Origin: Archangium gephyra
Lineage (GTDB): Bacteria > Myxococcota > Myxococcia > Myxococcales > Myxococcaceae
DNA: 64,000 nucleotides
NCBI RefSeq assembly: GCF_001027285.1
Contig: NZ_CP011509.1
Span: 10,378,501 to 10,442,500, forward strand
Reading direction: 5' to 3'
Shown in pieces: positions 9,363 to 18,192 of this stretch. A program made the translations under genes and the position numbers. The notes under the pieces were generated by a model. That model did no database searches, had not been told where the DNA came from, and worked only from the letters and a program-made list of their open reading frames with translations. Numbering within the stretch: the first letter of the stretch is position 1; every line of letters starts with the position of its first letter.

Positions 9363-10700
9363 CTAGAGCGCGGCGCGGTCCAGCAGCGCCTCGGGGCGGG
9401 GATCCTTCTCCCACGCCTCCAGCACGGACTGGCCGGGCGAGCGGCCCGAGGCGGCCACCTCGGCGAGCGGCTCGAGCAGGGGCACATCCTCGCGATCCAG
9501 GCGCTCCAGGCCGCGGCGGGCAATGGCCACCATCTCCCCGGCCAGCCGGTGGAGCTCCTGGTTACGCAGCCGTCCGGCCACGCCCTGGCGGCGCGCGGTG
9601 TCGTGGAAGGCCAGGTGCTCGTCGAAGGAGAGCTGGGGCAGCAGCTTCTCGGCCTCGTCCATGGCGCCCGGGCCGTAGAGCAGCCCGCGCCAGAGCGCCG
9701 GGAGCGCCCCCGTCATCGCCGCCGACACGCAGTCCGCGCCCCGCACCTCCATCACCTTCTTCAGCCGCACCTCGGGGAAGAGCGTGGAGAGGTGATCCGT
9801 CCAGTCGGACATGTCGGCGGGCACGCCCTCGAAGCCGTCCTTCATGAACTGGCGGAAGGTCATCTTCGGGCGGAGGTACTCCCCGCGCCGGCGCAGGAAG
9901 AGGATGGGGGCGTCCAGGGCCCAGTCCACATAGGCGCGGTAGGAGAAGGAGCCGTCGAAGAAGGAGCGCAGGTAGCCGCAGCGGGTGGGGTCCACCTCGT
10001 CCCAGACGCGGTTGCGGAAGGACAGGTAGCCCGAGGGCTTGCCGTCCACGATGGGGCTGTTGGCGTAGAGGGCCACCATCAGCGGGGCCAGGCGCGCCGT
10101 CAGCACCGTCTTGCGCACGCAGTCGGCCTCGCTCGACCAGTCGAGGGACACCTGGCCGGTGGAGGTCATCAACATCATGTTGAGGGCCAGGCGGCCGCGC
10201 TCGGGCAGGGACTGGCGCATGGCGAGGTAGCGCGTCTTGGGCATCCACGGCATGTCGGCCGGGGTGGCGAAGGGCCGGTAGCCCAGGGCCACCAGCCGCA
10301 GCCCGAGCGCCCCGGCGGCGTTCTTCACCTCGGCCAGGTGGGCGAGGTTCTCCGCGTGGGCCTCGCGCGCGGTGCGCAGGGGCGAGCCGGACAGTTCCAG
10401 CTGCCCGCCGGGCTCCAGGGAGATGGTGAGCATCCCCTTCTGCAGGGCGATGGCGGGGGAGGACGGCGTCTCGCGGAAGGGGGTGTAGCCGTTGGGCGCC
10501 AGGCGCTCCAGCAGCGCCCCGATGCCCGAGGGGCCCTCGTACGGCACGGGCCGCGCGGCGTTGATGGGATAGACGAATTTCTCGTGCTCGAGCCCCAGCA
10601 GGTGCTGTGACGGGGGCTTCTCCGCGGAGCGGAAGCCCGCCAACAGCATGTCGACGGAGGTGATGGGCTCGGAGGAGGCGCGCTGGAGATCGAGAGACAT
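9363..10700 (-). CDS. gshA: glutamate-cysteine ligase, plant/proteobacterial type
   Basis: A 445-residue enzyme of the GCS2/plant-type family. It makes gamma-glutamylcysteine from glutamate, cysteine and ATP, the first step of glutathione synthesis, in the cytoplasm. Visible family features: LGLEHEKFVYP near the N-terminus, SLEPGGQLELSG (about residues 95-106), and ALNMMLMTSTGQVSLDWSSE in the middle. The length matches the family (about 440-460). The start at ATG 10700 opens directly into the fold. No glutathione synthetase gene is adjacent. The short divergent gap to the EI24 gene contains a TATATA stretch and a palindrome. Confidence 0.92.
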   Translation of the reverse strand: MSLDLQRASSEPITSVDMLLAGFRSAEKPPSQHLLGLEHEKFVYPINAARPVPYEGPSGIGALLERLAPNGYTPFRETPSSPAIALQKGMLTISLEPGGQLELSGSPLRTAREAHAENLAHLAEVKNAAGALGLRLVALGYRPFATPADMPWMPKTRYLAMRQSLPERGRLALNMMLMTSTGQVSLDWSSEADCVRKTVLTARLAPLMVALYANSPIVDGKPSGYLSFRNRVWDEVDPTRCGYLRSFFDGSFSYRAYVDWALDAPILFLRRRGEYLRPKMTFRQFMKDGFEGVPADMSDWTDHLSTLFPEVRLKKVMEVRGADCVSAAMTGALPALWRGLLYGPGAMDEAEKLLPQLSFDEHLAFHDTARRQGVAGRLRNQELHRLAGEMVAIARRGLERLDREDVPLLEPLAEVAASGRSPGQSVLEAWEKDPRPEALLDRAAL

Positions 10701-10713
10701 GGCGGCCCTATAT

Positions 10714-10723
10714 AACGATCGTT
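10714..10723. promoter_or_regulatory. palindrome AACGATCGTT between gshA and the EI24 gene
   Basis: A perfect 10-bp palindrome overlapping an AT-rich TATATAACG stretch, 14 bases upstream of the gshA ATG and in the only promoter-sized space for two divergent genes. It could be an operator; no known consensus is claimed. Confidence 0.3.
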
Positions 10724-10746
10724 GACCCCACCGCCCTCATTTGCGC

Positions 10747-11571
10747 ATGGTGCCGACAATGACCCCCCCCTCACCGGTGCCCCCCTTCTCCCCCCGGGCC
10801 GGTCCAGCGGACGTGTTCCAGGGGCTTGGCCTCCTGTTCCGGGCCGGGAGCCTCATCTTCCGCACCCCCGCGCTCAAGCGGCTGTCGGCCCTGTGCGCCG
10901 CCGTGACCCTGGTGGCCCTGGGCGCCCTCTTCGCCCTGCTCTGGCGCTATGCCCCGGACCTGCTGGGGTGGCTGTGGACCCGCCCCACGCCCTGGTACGG
11001 CCAGGCCCTGTGGTACCTCGTCCTGGTGTTGATGTTCCTGGTGCTGCTGGTGGTGGGGGCCAACGTGCTGGTGCCCGTGGTGCTGGCGCCCCTGCAGGAT
11101 CCCCTGTCCGAGCTCACCGAGGCCCAGTGCGGCGGCTACAGCCCGCCCCCCTTCCGGCTGGGCTCCTTCCTCCAGGGGCTGGCCACCAGCCTGGGGCACA
11201 CCCTGGCGCGCGTCCTCCTCCTGGTGCTGGGGCTGGCGGTGATCTTCCCGCTCAACCTGGTGCCGGTGGTGGGCAGCATGGCGTGGACGGTGCTGGGCAC
11301 CTTGTGGACGATGCTCTGGCTGGCGGGCGAACACCTGGCCGCGCCCATGACGCGCCACCAGTACCCCTTCTCCGAGGTGCGCCGGGTGCTGCGCCAGCGC
11401 TGGCTGCTCTGCCTGGGCTTCGGGGCGGGCGTCTACGTCCTGCTCTGGGTGCCGCTCCTCAACAGCCTCTTCCTGCCGGTGGCCGTGGTGGGCGGCACCC
11501 TGCTCTACCGGGGGCTGCTCGCCGTGGGCAACGTGCCTCCTCCCCCCTCGTCCGGGCTCCTCGGGAAATAA
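10747..11571 (+). CDS. EI24/CysZ-like integral membrane protein
   Basis: About 274 residues with four or five hydrophobic helices and the EI24-family pattern: a cytosolic N-terminus (VFQGLGLLFRAGSLIF), a paired hairpin helix region, and LAPLQDPLSELTEA in the middle. The best-known bacterial relative, CysZ, brings in sulfate for cysteine synthesis. Placement divergent from gshA, which uses cysteine, makes a sulfur-related role attractive but unproven. Starts at ATG 10747 or 10759 are both possible; the 6-base extension to TTG 10741 is less likely. Confidence 0.75.
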   Translation: MVPTMTPPSPVPPFSPRAGPADVFQGLGLLFRAGSLIFRTPALKRLSALCAAVTLVALGALFALLWRYAPDLLGWLWTRPTPWYGQALWYLVLVLMFLVLLVVGANVLVPVVLAPLQDPLSELTEAQCGGYSPPPFRLGSFLQGLATSLGHTLARVLLLVLGLAVIFPLNLVPVVGSMAWTVLGTLWTMLWLAGEHLAAPMTRHQYPFSEVRRVLRQRWLLCLGFGAGVYVLLWVPLLNSLFLPVAVVGGTLLYRGLLAVGNVPPPPSSGLLGK

Positions 11572-11763
11572 TCCCTGGAGCCGGTTGTCTCGTCCGGAGG
11601 CTCCGCGGCGGGAACGCGGCGGGCCTTGGTGGCGTTATCGAACGCTGCGGGAAGGCGTCGGCTTGAAGCACCAAGGAGCCATGATTAGGCTTGCCCGGTT
11701 GCCCCCGGCACTCGTTCTTCACGCCAACTGCTCGGATTTGCTGGGCTTTTCACGCATCACCCC

Positions 11764-11781
11764 TGGGGCCCACGGGCCCCA
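11764..11781 (+). promoter_or_regulatory. perfect hairpin in the leader of the S41 protease gene
   Basis: TGGGGCCC (11764-11771) and GGGCCCCA (11774-11781) are perfect inverted repeats with a 2-base centre, 13 bases upstream of ATG 11795. In mRNA it would sit next to the ribosome site. The rest of the 223-bp gap (11572-11794) shows no gene. Confidence 0.4.
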
Positions 11782-11794
11782 CCCTGGATGAACC

Positions 11795-14700
11795 ATGCCG
11801 CGACTCTTTCGCCGGATCACCGCCGTCGCCGTTCTCCTTGGCGCCTGGGCCCTCGTGGGCAACGACCGGGCACCTCTGCCTCTGACACTCGGCGTGGCGG
11901 AGGCCGGCCAGGGAAGCTCGGACTCCACCCGCATCGCCGGTGAGAAGGGAGGCCCGACGCACGACCTCTCCTCCCTTCGCGTCTTCACCAAGGTCATCCT
12001 CTATGTGAAGGACAACTACGTCGATCCCAAGCGCGTGAAGCCCAAGGAGATGATGATCTCCGCGCTGGAGTACGTGGAGAAGAGCGTCCCGGACGTGCTG
12101 GTGGACGGCAACGCCGAGTCCGGCAAGCTCAACGTCAACGTCAACGGCAAGACGCGCGAGTTCGACATCAGCCACGTGGACTCGCTCTGGAAGATGTCCT
12201 TCACGCTCAAGGACGTCTTCGACTTCGTGAACAAGAACATGCGTCCCATGGATGACACCCGCGACATCGAGTACGCGGCCGTCAACGGGATGCTCTCCAC
12301 GCTGGATCCGCACTCGGTGCTGCTGCGCCCCGAGGTGTACCGGGAGATGAAGCTCTCCACCAAGGGCGAGTTCGGCGGCCTGGGCTTCGTCATCCAGATG
12401 CGCGAGGGCAACCTCACCGTGGTGAAGGTGCTGCCCAAGACGCCGGCGGCGCGCGCGGGCATCCAGAAGGATGATCAGATCAAGAAGATTGGCGAGGAGT
12501 CCACGGTCAACATGGACCTCAACGAGGCCGTGTCCAAGCTGCGCGGCCCGGTGGACAGCCGCGTGGGCATCACCGTGGAGCGCAAGGGCTGGGAGAAGCC
12601 GCGCCCCATGACGCTCAGCCGCGCGATGATCTCGATCGAGAGCGTCCAGCACAAGCTGCTGGCCGGCAACGTGGGCTACGTGCGCCTGAAGAACTTCCAG
12701 GGCAACACCACGCGCGACCTCCAGTCGGCCCTCAGCGAGATGCGCCGGCAGACCGAGGCCAAGGGCGGCCTCAAGGGTGTGGTGCTCGACATGCGCGGCA
12801 ACCCGGGCGGTCTGCTGGAGCAGGCCATCCAGGTGTCCGACACGTTCCTGTCCAGCGGCACCATCGTCTCGACGGTGGGCCTGTCCGACAAGCTGCGCGA
12901 GGAGAAGCGCGCCCGTCCGGACGAGGGCGAGGACACCTACCCGGTGGCCGTGCTGGTGAACGCGGGCAGCGCCTCGGCGTCGGAGATCGTCGCCGGCGCG
13001 CTCAAGAACCTCAACCGCGCCGTCATCATCGGCCGCCAGACGTTCGGCAAGGGCAGCGTGCAGGTGCTCTATGACTTCCCGGACGACAGCGCCCTGAAGC
13101 TGACCATCGCCAAGTACCTCACCCCCGGTGACGTCTCCATCCAGGAAGTGGCCATCGTCCCGGACATCGAGCTGATCCCCTCGGCCGTCACCGACGAGCG
13201 CGTGCTGGTGTTCGCCCCGCGCAAGACGATTGGCGAGGCGGACCTGGATCAGCACTTCGGCAACCCCAACTCGGACTCGGTGGCCAAGAAGCGCGAGGAC
13301 GTGCTGGGCCGCGAGAAGCCGCTGGAGACGGTGAAGTACCTCAAGCTGGACGAGAAGCAGCAGCAGGCGCTCGCCAAGAAGCAGGAGGAGGCCGCCAAGA
13401 ATCCCGAGACGGCCGCCAAGCAGGGCACGGGCGCCAACCCGCTGCTGGACATCGACGCGGTGAGCACCGGCGAGGAGCTCGACGACCAGATGGACGCCGA
13501 GAGCCAGGACGAGGTGAAGGAGGACTTCGAGGTGCAGTTCGCCCGCGACTACGTCCTGCAGATGCCCTACGCCGACCGCCGGCAGATGCTGCAGAAGGGC
13601 AAGGGCTTCGTGGAGAAGAAGCGCGAGGAGGAGGAGCAGCGCATCAACTCCGCCATCCAGGCGCTCAACGTGGACTGGAGCGCGGGCAGCACGCCCAAGG
13701 ACGTGAAGCTCGCGGCCACCTTCACCCCCGCCGCCGATCAGCGCATCGCCGCGGGTGAGACCTTCGACCTGACGCTCACCGCCGAGAACAAGGGCGCCGA
13801 GCCCCTCAAGCGCGTGCGCGCCTGGACGGAGAGCGACAACTACTACCTGGATCGCCGCGAGTTCCTCATCGGCAGCCTGGCCCCCGGGGAGAAGAAGACC
13901 TGGAAGGTGAAGGTGAAGCTGCCCAAGGATCTGACGTCCCGCCGGGACGAGGTGACGGTGAAGTTCCACGACGACCACGGGGCCCTGCCCACCACGCTGG
14001 TGAGCGAGCTCAACTTCGCCGAGCTGCCGCGTCCCGCCTTCGCCTTCAACTGGCAGGTCCTCGACGACTGCGAGTCCTGCAACCGCGACGGCACCGCCCA
14101 GCGCGGCGAGGACATCACCCTGGTGATGGACGTGACGAACACGGGCAAGGGCAAGGCGCTCGACTCGTTCGCGCAGATCAAGAACCTGGGGGATCCGGAC
14201 ATCTTCATCGAGAAGGGCCGCTTCAAGATTGGCGAGCTGGCCCCGGGCGAGACGAAGACGGCGCGCTTCCAGCTGGAGGTGAAGAAGGGCTACGAGGGGA
14301 AGACCTTCCCGCTGCGCCTGGCCATCGTGGACGAGCCGCTGGAGGAGTTCGCCATGGAGAAGCTGGAGCTGCCCGTGACGGACGCGCCGGTGGCGAAGCT
14401 GGAGCCCAAGAAGGGCCTGGTGAAGGTGTCCGAGAAGGCGGCGCTGCTGGCCTCGCCGGAGCAGGGCGCCACGGTGGTGGCCCGGCTGTCGCGCCCGGCG
14501 GTGCTCGCCACGGACGCGGCCACCAAGGGCTACTACCGGGTGGAGCTGGACAAGGACCGCTTCGCCTTCGTGAGCGCCGAGGACGCCCGCGACACGCGTG
14601 GCAAGGCGGCGGCTCCCCAGGGGCTGACGTACGTGGCGCGCCGCTCGCCGCCGGAGATCAAGCTCGACGTGGACCTGGCCCAGGGGGGCCTGGTGGCCAA

Positions 14701-15016
14701 CGGCGAGAAGTACACCCTCTCCGGTGAGGTGGACGACGCCCAGGGCCTGCTGGACATGTACGTGCTGGTGAACGACCAGAAGGTCTACTTCCAGGGCGTG
14801 GACGCCAAGGCCAAGGCGGGGGGCGAGCCGCAGAAGCTGAAGTTCAGCACCGAGTTCTCCCTCAAGGAGGGCAACAACAGCGTGCTGGTGGTGGCCCGCG
14901 AGAGCACCGACTTCGCCAGCCGCCGCACCCTGGTCATCCGCCGCCGTCCGGCCGAGGTGGCCCAGAAGGTGACGCCGGCCTCGGCCAACAAGCCGGCCAA
15001 GTCGGCCACGCCGTAG
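11795..15016 (+). CDS. S41 tail-specific protease with long C-terminal extension
   Basis: A 1073-residue exported carboxy-terminal processing protease. It has a signal segment (about 1-37), then an N-terminal helical region, a PDZ domain (about 190-270, FGGLGFVIQMREG and GIQKDDQI), and an S41 peptidase core (about 290-450). The catalytic pair is visible: Ser394 in SASASEI and Lys419 in TFGKGSVQ, with the 25-residue spacing seen in Tsp/Prc. The protein then continues for about 600 residues: an acidic/lysine-rich helical stretch (505-630), two Ig-like CARDB-type segments (640-850), an SH3-like part, and a further beta domain. That is about twice the usual Ctp length, so the tail may recruit envelope substrates. 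A terminator follows. Confidence 0.9.
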   Translation: MPRLFRRITAVAVLLGAWALVGNDRAPLPLTLGVAEAGQGSSDSTRIAGEKGGPTHDLSSLRVFTKVILYVKDNYVDPKRVKPKEMMISALEYVEKSVPDVLVDGNAESGKLNVNVNGKTREFDISHVDSLWKMSFTLKDVFDFVNKNMRPMDDTRDIEYAAVNGMLSTLDPHSVLLRPEVYREMKLSTKGEFGGLGFVIQMREGNLTVVKVLPKTPAARAGIQKDDQIKKIGEESTVNMDLNEAVSKLRGPVDSRVGITVERKGWEKPRPMTLSRAMISIESVQHKLLAGNVGYVRLKNFQGNTTRDLQSALSEMRRQTEAKGGLKGVVLDMRGNPGGLLEQAIQVSDTFLSSGTIVSTVGLSDKLREEKRARPDEGEDTYPVAVLVNAGSASASEIVAGALKNLNRAVIIGRQTFGKGSVQVLYDFPDDSALKLTIAKYLTPGDVSIQEVAIVPDIELIPSAVTDERVLVFAPRKTIGEADLDQHFGNPNSDSVAKKREDVLGREKPLETVKYLKLDEKQQQALAKKQEEAAKNPETAAKQGTGANPLLDIDAVSTGEELDDQMDAESQDEVKEDFEVQFARDYVLQMPYADRRQMLQKGKGFVEKKREEEEQRINSAIQALNVDWSAGSTPKDVKLAATFTPAADQRIAAGETFDLTLTAENKGAEPLKRVRAWTESDNYYLDRREFLIGSLAPGEKKTWKVKVKLPKDLTSRRDEVTVKFHDDHGALPTTLVSELNFAELPRPAFAFNWQVLDDCESCNRDGTAQRGEDITLVMDVTNTGKGKALDSFAQIKNLGDPDIFIEKGRFKIGELAPGETKTARFQLEVKKGYEGKTFPLRLAIVDEPLEEFAMEKLELPVTDAPVAKLEPKKGLVKVSEKAALLASPEQGATVVARLSRPAVLATDAATKGYYRVELDKDRFAFVSAEDARDTRGKAAAPQGLTYVARRSPPEIKLDVDLAQGGLVANGEKYTLSGEVDDAQGLLDMYVLVNDQKVYFQGVDAKAKAGGEPQKLKFSTEFSLKEGNNSVLVVARESTDFASRRTLVIRRRPAEVAQKVTPASANKPAKSATP

Positions 15017-15044
15017 CAGGTAGACGGGCTGATCGTCCGCATTC

Positions 15045-15097
15045 CGGGCGGCTTTCGTCGGGGCGCAGGTGCCTCCTCGGAAGCCGCCCGTTTTATT
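15045..15097 (+). terminator. rho-independent terminator after the S41 protease gene
   Basis: CGGGCGGCTT (15045-15054) pairs with AAGCCGCCCG (15081-15090), followed by TTTTATT (15091-15097). This is the clearest intrinsic terminator in the window. Confidence 0.75.
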
Positions 15098-15125
15098 GAC
15101 GCTTTCCTCGAACGCACGCTAGCGT
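15096..15125 (+). promoter_or_regulatory. candidate promoter for the 15177 gene
   Basis: TTGACG (15096-15101) and a -10-like TAGCGT (15120-15125) with an 18-base spacer. It lies right behind the terminator and about 50 bases before the next start codon. Confidence 0.3.
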
Positions 15126-15176
15126 CGCTCCGATTGGCGCCGCCGCCGGACGCGCGCCTGGGAGGCGGTACTGAGG

Positions 15177-16129
15177 ATGCGGACGTTCAGCCGTGGGATG
15201 GCCCTCGCGGTTCTGGTGTGCGGCTCCGCCGCGTACGCGGACCGCAACGACATCAGGATCACGAATCTCGGCAACCCGAGCCCCGTCGCGAGTGCGGGCT
15301 CGACCACGCCGTCGGCCAACTTCAACGCCGAGGCCAACGGAGACTTCCGGGCCTTCGCGCGCACGTTCGCCGCGGTGATGACGTCGGCGAACCTGATGCC
15401 CCCGGAGACGCTGGGGCACGCGGGCTTCTCGCTCAACGCGGAGCTGAGCGTCCTCGGCCTGCCCACGCCGGGCCGCGAGGACGGCCAGGTGACGATCCCC
15501 ACGGAGGGCACGCCGACCAATCCGCTGCTGCTGCCCTCGGTGCACGTGCGCAAGGGCCTGCCCTTCTCCTTCGAGCTGGGCGCTCGCGTGGGGTGGATCG
15601 ACCGCAGCGACATGTTCGCCGCCACCGGTGAGCTGAAGTGGGCCGTCAACGAGGGCTTCACCTGGCTGCCGGACATCGCCGTGCGCGCGCACGTGACGCG
15701 GCTGATGGGCAACAAGGACTTCGATCTGACGGCGGCCGGCCTCGACTTCGGCGTGGGCAAGCAGTTCCCGCTCGGGGCATGGTGACGCTCACCCCGTACG
15801 GCGGCCTCGACCTGACGGGAGTCGCGGCCAGCACGGACACGCTCGACTTCGACCAGGCCCGGCAGCGCAACACCACGACCAATCCGGCCAACCCCTACGC
15901 GGGCCTGGACAACACCGGCGTGTACCAAGAGGTGAAGCTGATGGAGAACATCAACAGCCGCCTCTACGGAGGTGTGCGCTTCATCGGCGGCGCGCTGCAG
16001 CTGGGTGCCGAGGTGTCGCTGAGCAACCAGGGCTTCATCGAGGTGGCCAACACCCAGACGGGCGCGACGCGCAGCCGCGCCCTGCCCGCGGTGCTGGGCT
16101 TCAGCACCACGCTCGGCCTGGACTTCTAA
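15177..16129 (+). CDS. outer-membrane protein, frameshifted in two frames
   Basis: The first frame (15177-15785) gives a signal peptide (to about residue 22) and a beta-rich protein that stops after KQFPLGAW. The frame one base away continues the same protein without a break from LTPYGGLDLTG to a terminal GLDF at 16129. Inserting one G in the run of four at 15774-15777 joins them as QFPLGGMVTLTPY, about 317 residues ending in Phe as outer-membrane barrels do. This looks like a lost base (sequencing) or a recent pseudogene. Function unknown; the 5' half has the GVGKQF turn typical of barrel strands. Confidence 0.75.
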
Positions 16130-16170
16130 AGTCCGCGAAGGTGTGCCCCCGGGCACATGCACGGCCATTT

Positions 16171-16309
16171 CCCCTCTCCCCTCGGGAGAGGGACGGGGTG
16201 AGGGTGCCACGCATCCCGGGTTGAATCCCCCTTGTCCACACTGGGGTCCACGGGTTGAAGAACGGGCCCGGACACCCTCACCCTGACCCTCTCCCGAAGG
16301 GAGAGGGGG
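16171..16309. repeat. composite palindromic repeat A (two inverted copies)
   Basis: The left copy (16171-16205) and the right inverted copy (16274-16309) share the core CCCTCTCCC..GGGAGAGGG followed by ACGGGGTGAGGGT. About 70 bp between them contains GGGTTGAA, TGTCCACACT and CACGGGTTG. The same arrangement recurs at 31850-31992. There is no open frame; it occupies the gap 16130-16361. Confidence 0.85.
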
Positions 16310-16342
16310 TAGTAGGGGCAGTGAGGGGGTAGTAGGGGCAGT
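16303..16342 (+). repeat. 20-bp tandem repeat, two copies
   Basis: The unit starting GAGGGGGTAGTAGG occurs at 16303-16322 and 16323-16342, with a partial third. It begins inside the right end of composite repeat A, so it looks like a local slippage product of that end. Confidence 0.8.
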
Positions 16343-16361
16343 AGGGAGCAGTGACCTCGGC

Positions 16362-17090
16362 TCAGGCCGCCTTGCCGCGCAGGGCCTCGCGCATGGCGCG
16401 GGGCTTGTTGGTGATGAGGTAGGAGACGCCCATCTCCTCCAGCTGCCGGGCACGCGTGGGGTCATCCACCGTCCACACCGCCACGCGCAGGCCCCGGCGG
16501 CGCCACTCCTCCACCCGCTCCGGCGTGCACTGCCCGTGGTAGGGGTGCACCGAGTGCGACGAGACGAGCGGCGTCACCACGTACGCCTGCGGCCCCCAGC
16601 GCTTGTCCGGATCGATGAGGAAGCCCCGGCGCAGCGACGGCGCGGCGGCCGCCGTCCGGAAGAGGCACAGCGGGTTGAAGCTGGAGATGACCACCCGCCC
16701 GGCCAGCCCGCGGCGCGTGACGAGCTCCGCCACCTTCTGGGACAGCCCCCCGTCATCCGCGTGGTCGCACTTGAGCTCGATGTTCACGAGGAAGTGCGAG
16801 GGCAGCGCGTCCAGCACCTCCTCGAGCAGCGGAATGCGCTCGGGCTTGAAGCCGAGCCGGCTGCCCACGTCCGCCCCCTTCAGCTTCCAATAGGACGTGG
16901 TGCGCACCTCCCAGGGCAGGCCGGCCAGCCGCTGCAGGTGCTCGTCGTGGCACACCACCACCTCGCCGGAGCCACACACCATCGCGTCCAGTTCCACGCC
17001 ATCGGCCCCCTGGGCCACGGCCTCCTGGAAGGCGGCGAGGGTGTTCTCCGGGGCATCGGCGCTGGCACCTCGGTGGGCGAGCAGGAGCAT
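16362..17090 (-). CDS. glycerophosphodiester phosphodiesterase
   Basis: A 242-residue GDPD-family TIM barrel that cleaves glycerophosphodiesters to glycerol-3-phosphate and an alcohol. Family residues are visible at the N-terminus: LAHRGASADAPENT, GVELDAMV and VVCHDEHLQR, which provide the His/Glu/Asp metal and catalytic set. It ends GVSYLITNKPRAM, the usual C-terminal strand of the family. The start was set at ATG 17090 because the barrel begins at once (MLLLAHRG); the 17-residue upstream extension to 17141 has no family character. No signal peptide, so cytoplasmic. Confidence 0.9.
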   Translation of the reverse strand: MLLLAHRGASADAPENTLAAFQEAVAQGADGVELDAMVCGSGEVVVCHDEHLQRLAGLPWEVRTTSYWKLKGADVGSRLGFKPERIPLLEEVLDALPSHFLVNIELKCDHADDGGLSQKVAELVTRRGLAGRVVISSFNPLCLFRTAAAAPSLRRGFLIDPDKRWGPQAYVVTPLVSSHSVHPYHGQCTPERVEEWRRRGLRVAVWTVDDPTRARQLEEMGVSYLITNKPRAMREALRGKAA

Positions 17091-17203
17091 GCCTCCCAAT
17101 GTGCAACAGCCCGGCCCCCAGGGCGAGCGTCCTGAAGCCACCCGCCGTCCAGGGGGCGACAGGCGGCTTGCCTCACCCCCGGCTTTGCTGCACTGTGCGC
17201 GGC

Positions 17204-17434
17204 ATGCTGGGGCTGCGGACCGGGGAGATTCTTTTCATTGGGTTCATCCTGGTGGTGGTGTTCTCCGCCGCCCGGATGGGTCAGCTCGGCAATGCCGTGG
17301 GCAAGTTCGTCTACTCGTTCAAGAAGGCCTCGAAGGGGGAGGATCTCGTGGACGTGAAGACGCTGCCCCGCTCCAAGCGCGGCCAGGACGTGTCCGACGC
17401 CGACTACACCGACTCCGGCCCCAAGCGCGGCTAG
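17204..17434 (+). CDS. tatA: TatA/E-type twin-arginine translocase subunit
   Basis: A 76-residue protein with a short N-terminus (MLGLRTGE), one membrane helix (about 8-22), the hinge and amphipathic helix (ARMGQLGNAVGKFVYSFKKA), and a charged tail. This is the TatA plan: it forms the pore-like part of the Tat pathway for folded proteins. The start at ATG 17204 was chosen over the longer frame from 17099, whose first 35 residues are unrelated to the family. No tatB or tatC is adjacent. Its 3' end overlaps the convergent gene by 4 bases. Confidence 0.85.
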   Translation: MLGLRTGEILFIGFILVVVFSAARMGQLGNAVGKFVYSFKKASKGEDLVDVKTLPRSKRGQDVSDADYTDSGPKRG

Positions 17435-18192
17435 TTCTTCGCGCCGGGCGTCGGCCCCCCCGCCAGCAGACGCTCGGCCTGCTCGCGCAGCGAGGGGTGC
17501 ACGGACGCGTCCCGGGCCAGCTCCTCCAGGTCATTCGCGTTGAGCAACGGGACGATCTTCACCCCCACCTCCGGCGGCAGGTATGGGTTGAAGACGAGCG
17601 CCCGGCGCACCCCGTGACGCGAGGACCAGCGCGGCGACTTCCAGATCTCCACCAGCGGCTCCGGACGGGCCGGACGGCGCGCCGCCATGCGCACCACCAG
17701 CGGCTCGGTGAGACGGGGATTGAGGAGCGCGTTGCGCACCACCGCCGGGTTGCTCGCCGTCACCAGACGCGCGAGCAGGTCCGGATCCCTCGTGAGCCGC
17801 GCCTGCTGCTTGAGGTGCCCCAGTGACTGGGTGAGCAGCTTCGCGTCCGCCTTGGCCGCCGCGCCCTCGTCGAACTCCTTGTGGGCCGGTGCCGTCTCGA
17901 AGAGATCCGCCACCGACTCCAGCGACTGCACCTCGGCCATGCGGCGCATGGAGTCCGCGTAGGGGATGCTCGCCGCCTCCCGGCCCAGCGCTGTCACGAA
18001 GGCCGAGAGCACGCAGGTGGCCGGCTCCCAGCCTCCCCGGGCCAGGAGGATGACCTCGTTGAGCAGCTCGTTCGCGTCGAGTGGATCCCGCCGCGCGAGC
18101 TCCCGCGCGGCGGCCTTGCGAACGATCTCCGCGCTCCCGCTCAGGGCGTGGAGCTTCTGGATGACGGTCTTGGTCTCCTCACGGCTGGCCAT
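17431..18192 (-). CDS. HEAT-like helical repeat protein, unknown function
   Basis: A 253-residue, almost all-helical cytoplasmic protein. From about residue 20 on it shows pairs of helices with patterns such as DPDLLARLVTASNPAVVRNALLNPRLTE and VHPSLREQAERLL, typical of HEAT/ARM-like scaffolds. No signal peptide or catalytic motif. Its start overlaps the end of the zinc-ribbon gene by 14 bases, so the two are probably one operon and act together. The function cannot be named from the sequence. Confidence 0.65.
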   Translation of the reverse strand: MASREETKTVIQKLHALSGSAEIVRKAAARELARRDPLDANELLNEVILLARGGWEPATCVLSAFVTALGREAASIPYADSMRRMAEVQSLESVADLFETAPAHKEFDEGAAAKADAKLLTQSLGHLKQQARLTRDPDLLARLVTASNPAVVRNALLNPRLTEPLVVRMAARRPARPEPLVEIWKSPRWSSRHGVRRALVFNPYLPPEVGVKIVPLLNANDLEELARDASVHPSLREQAERLLAGGPTPGAKN

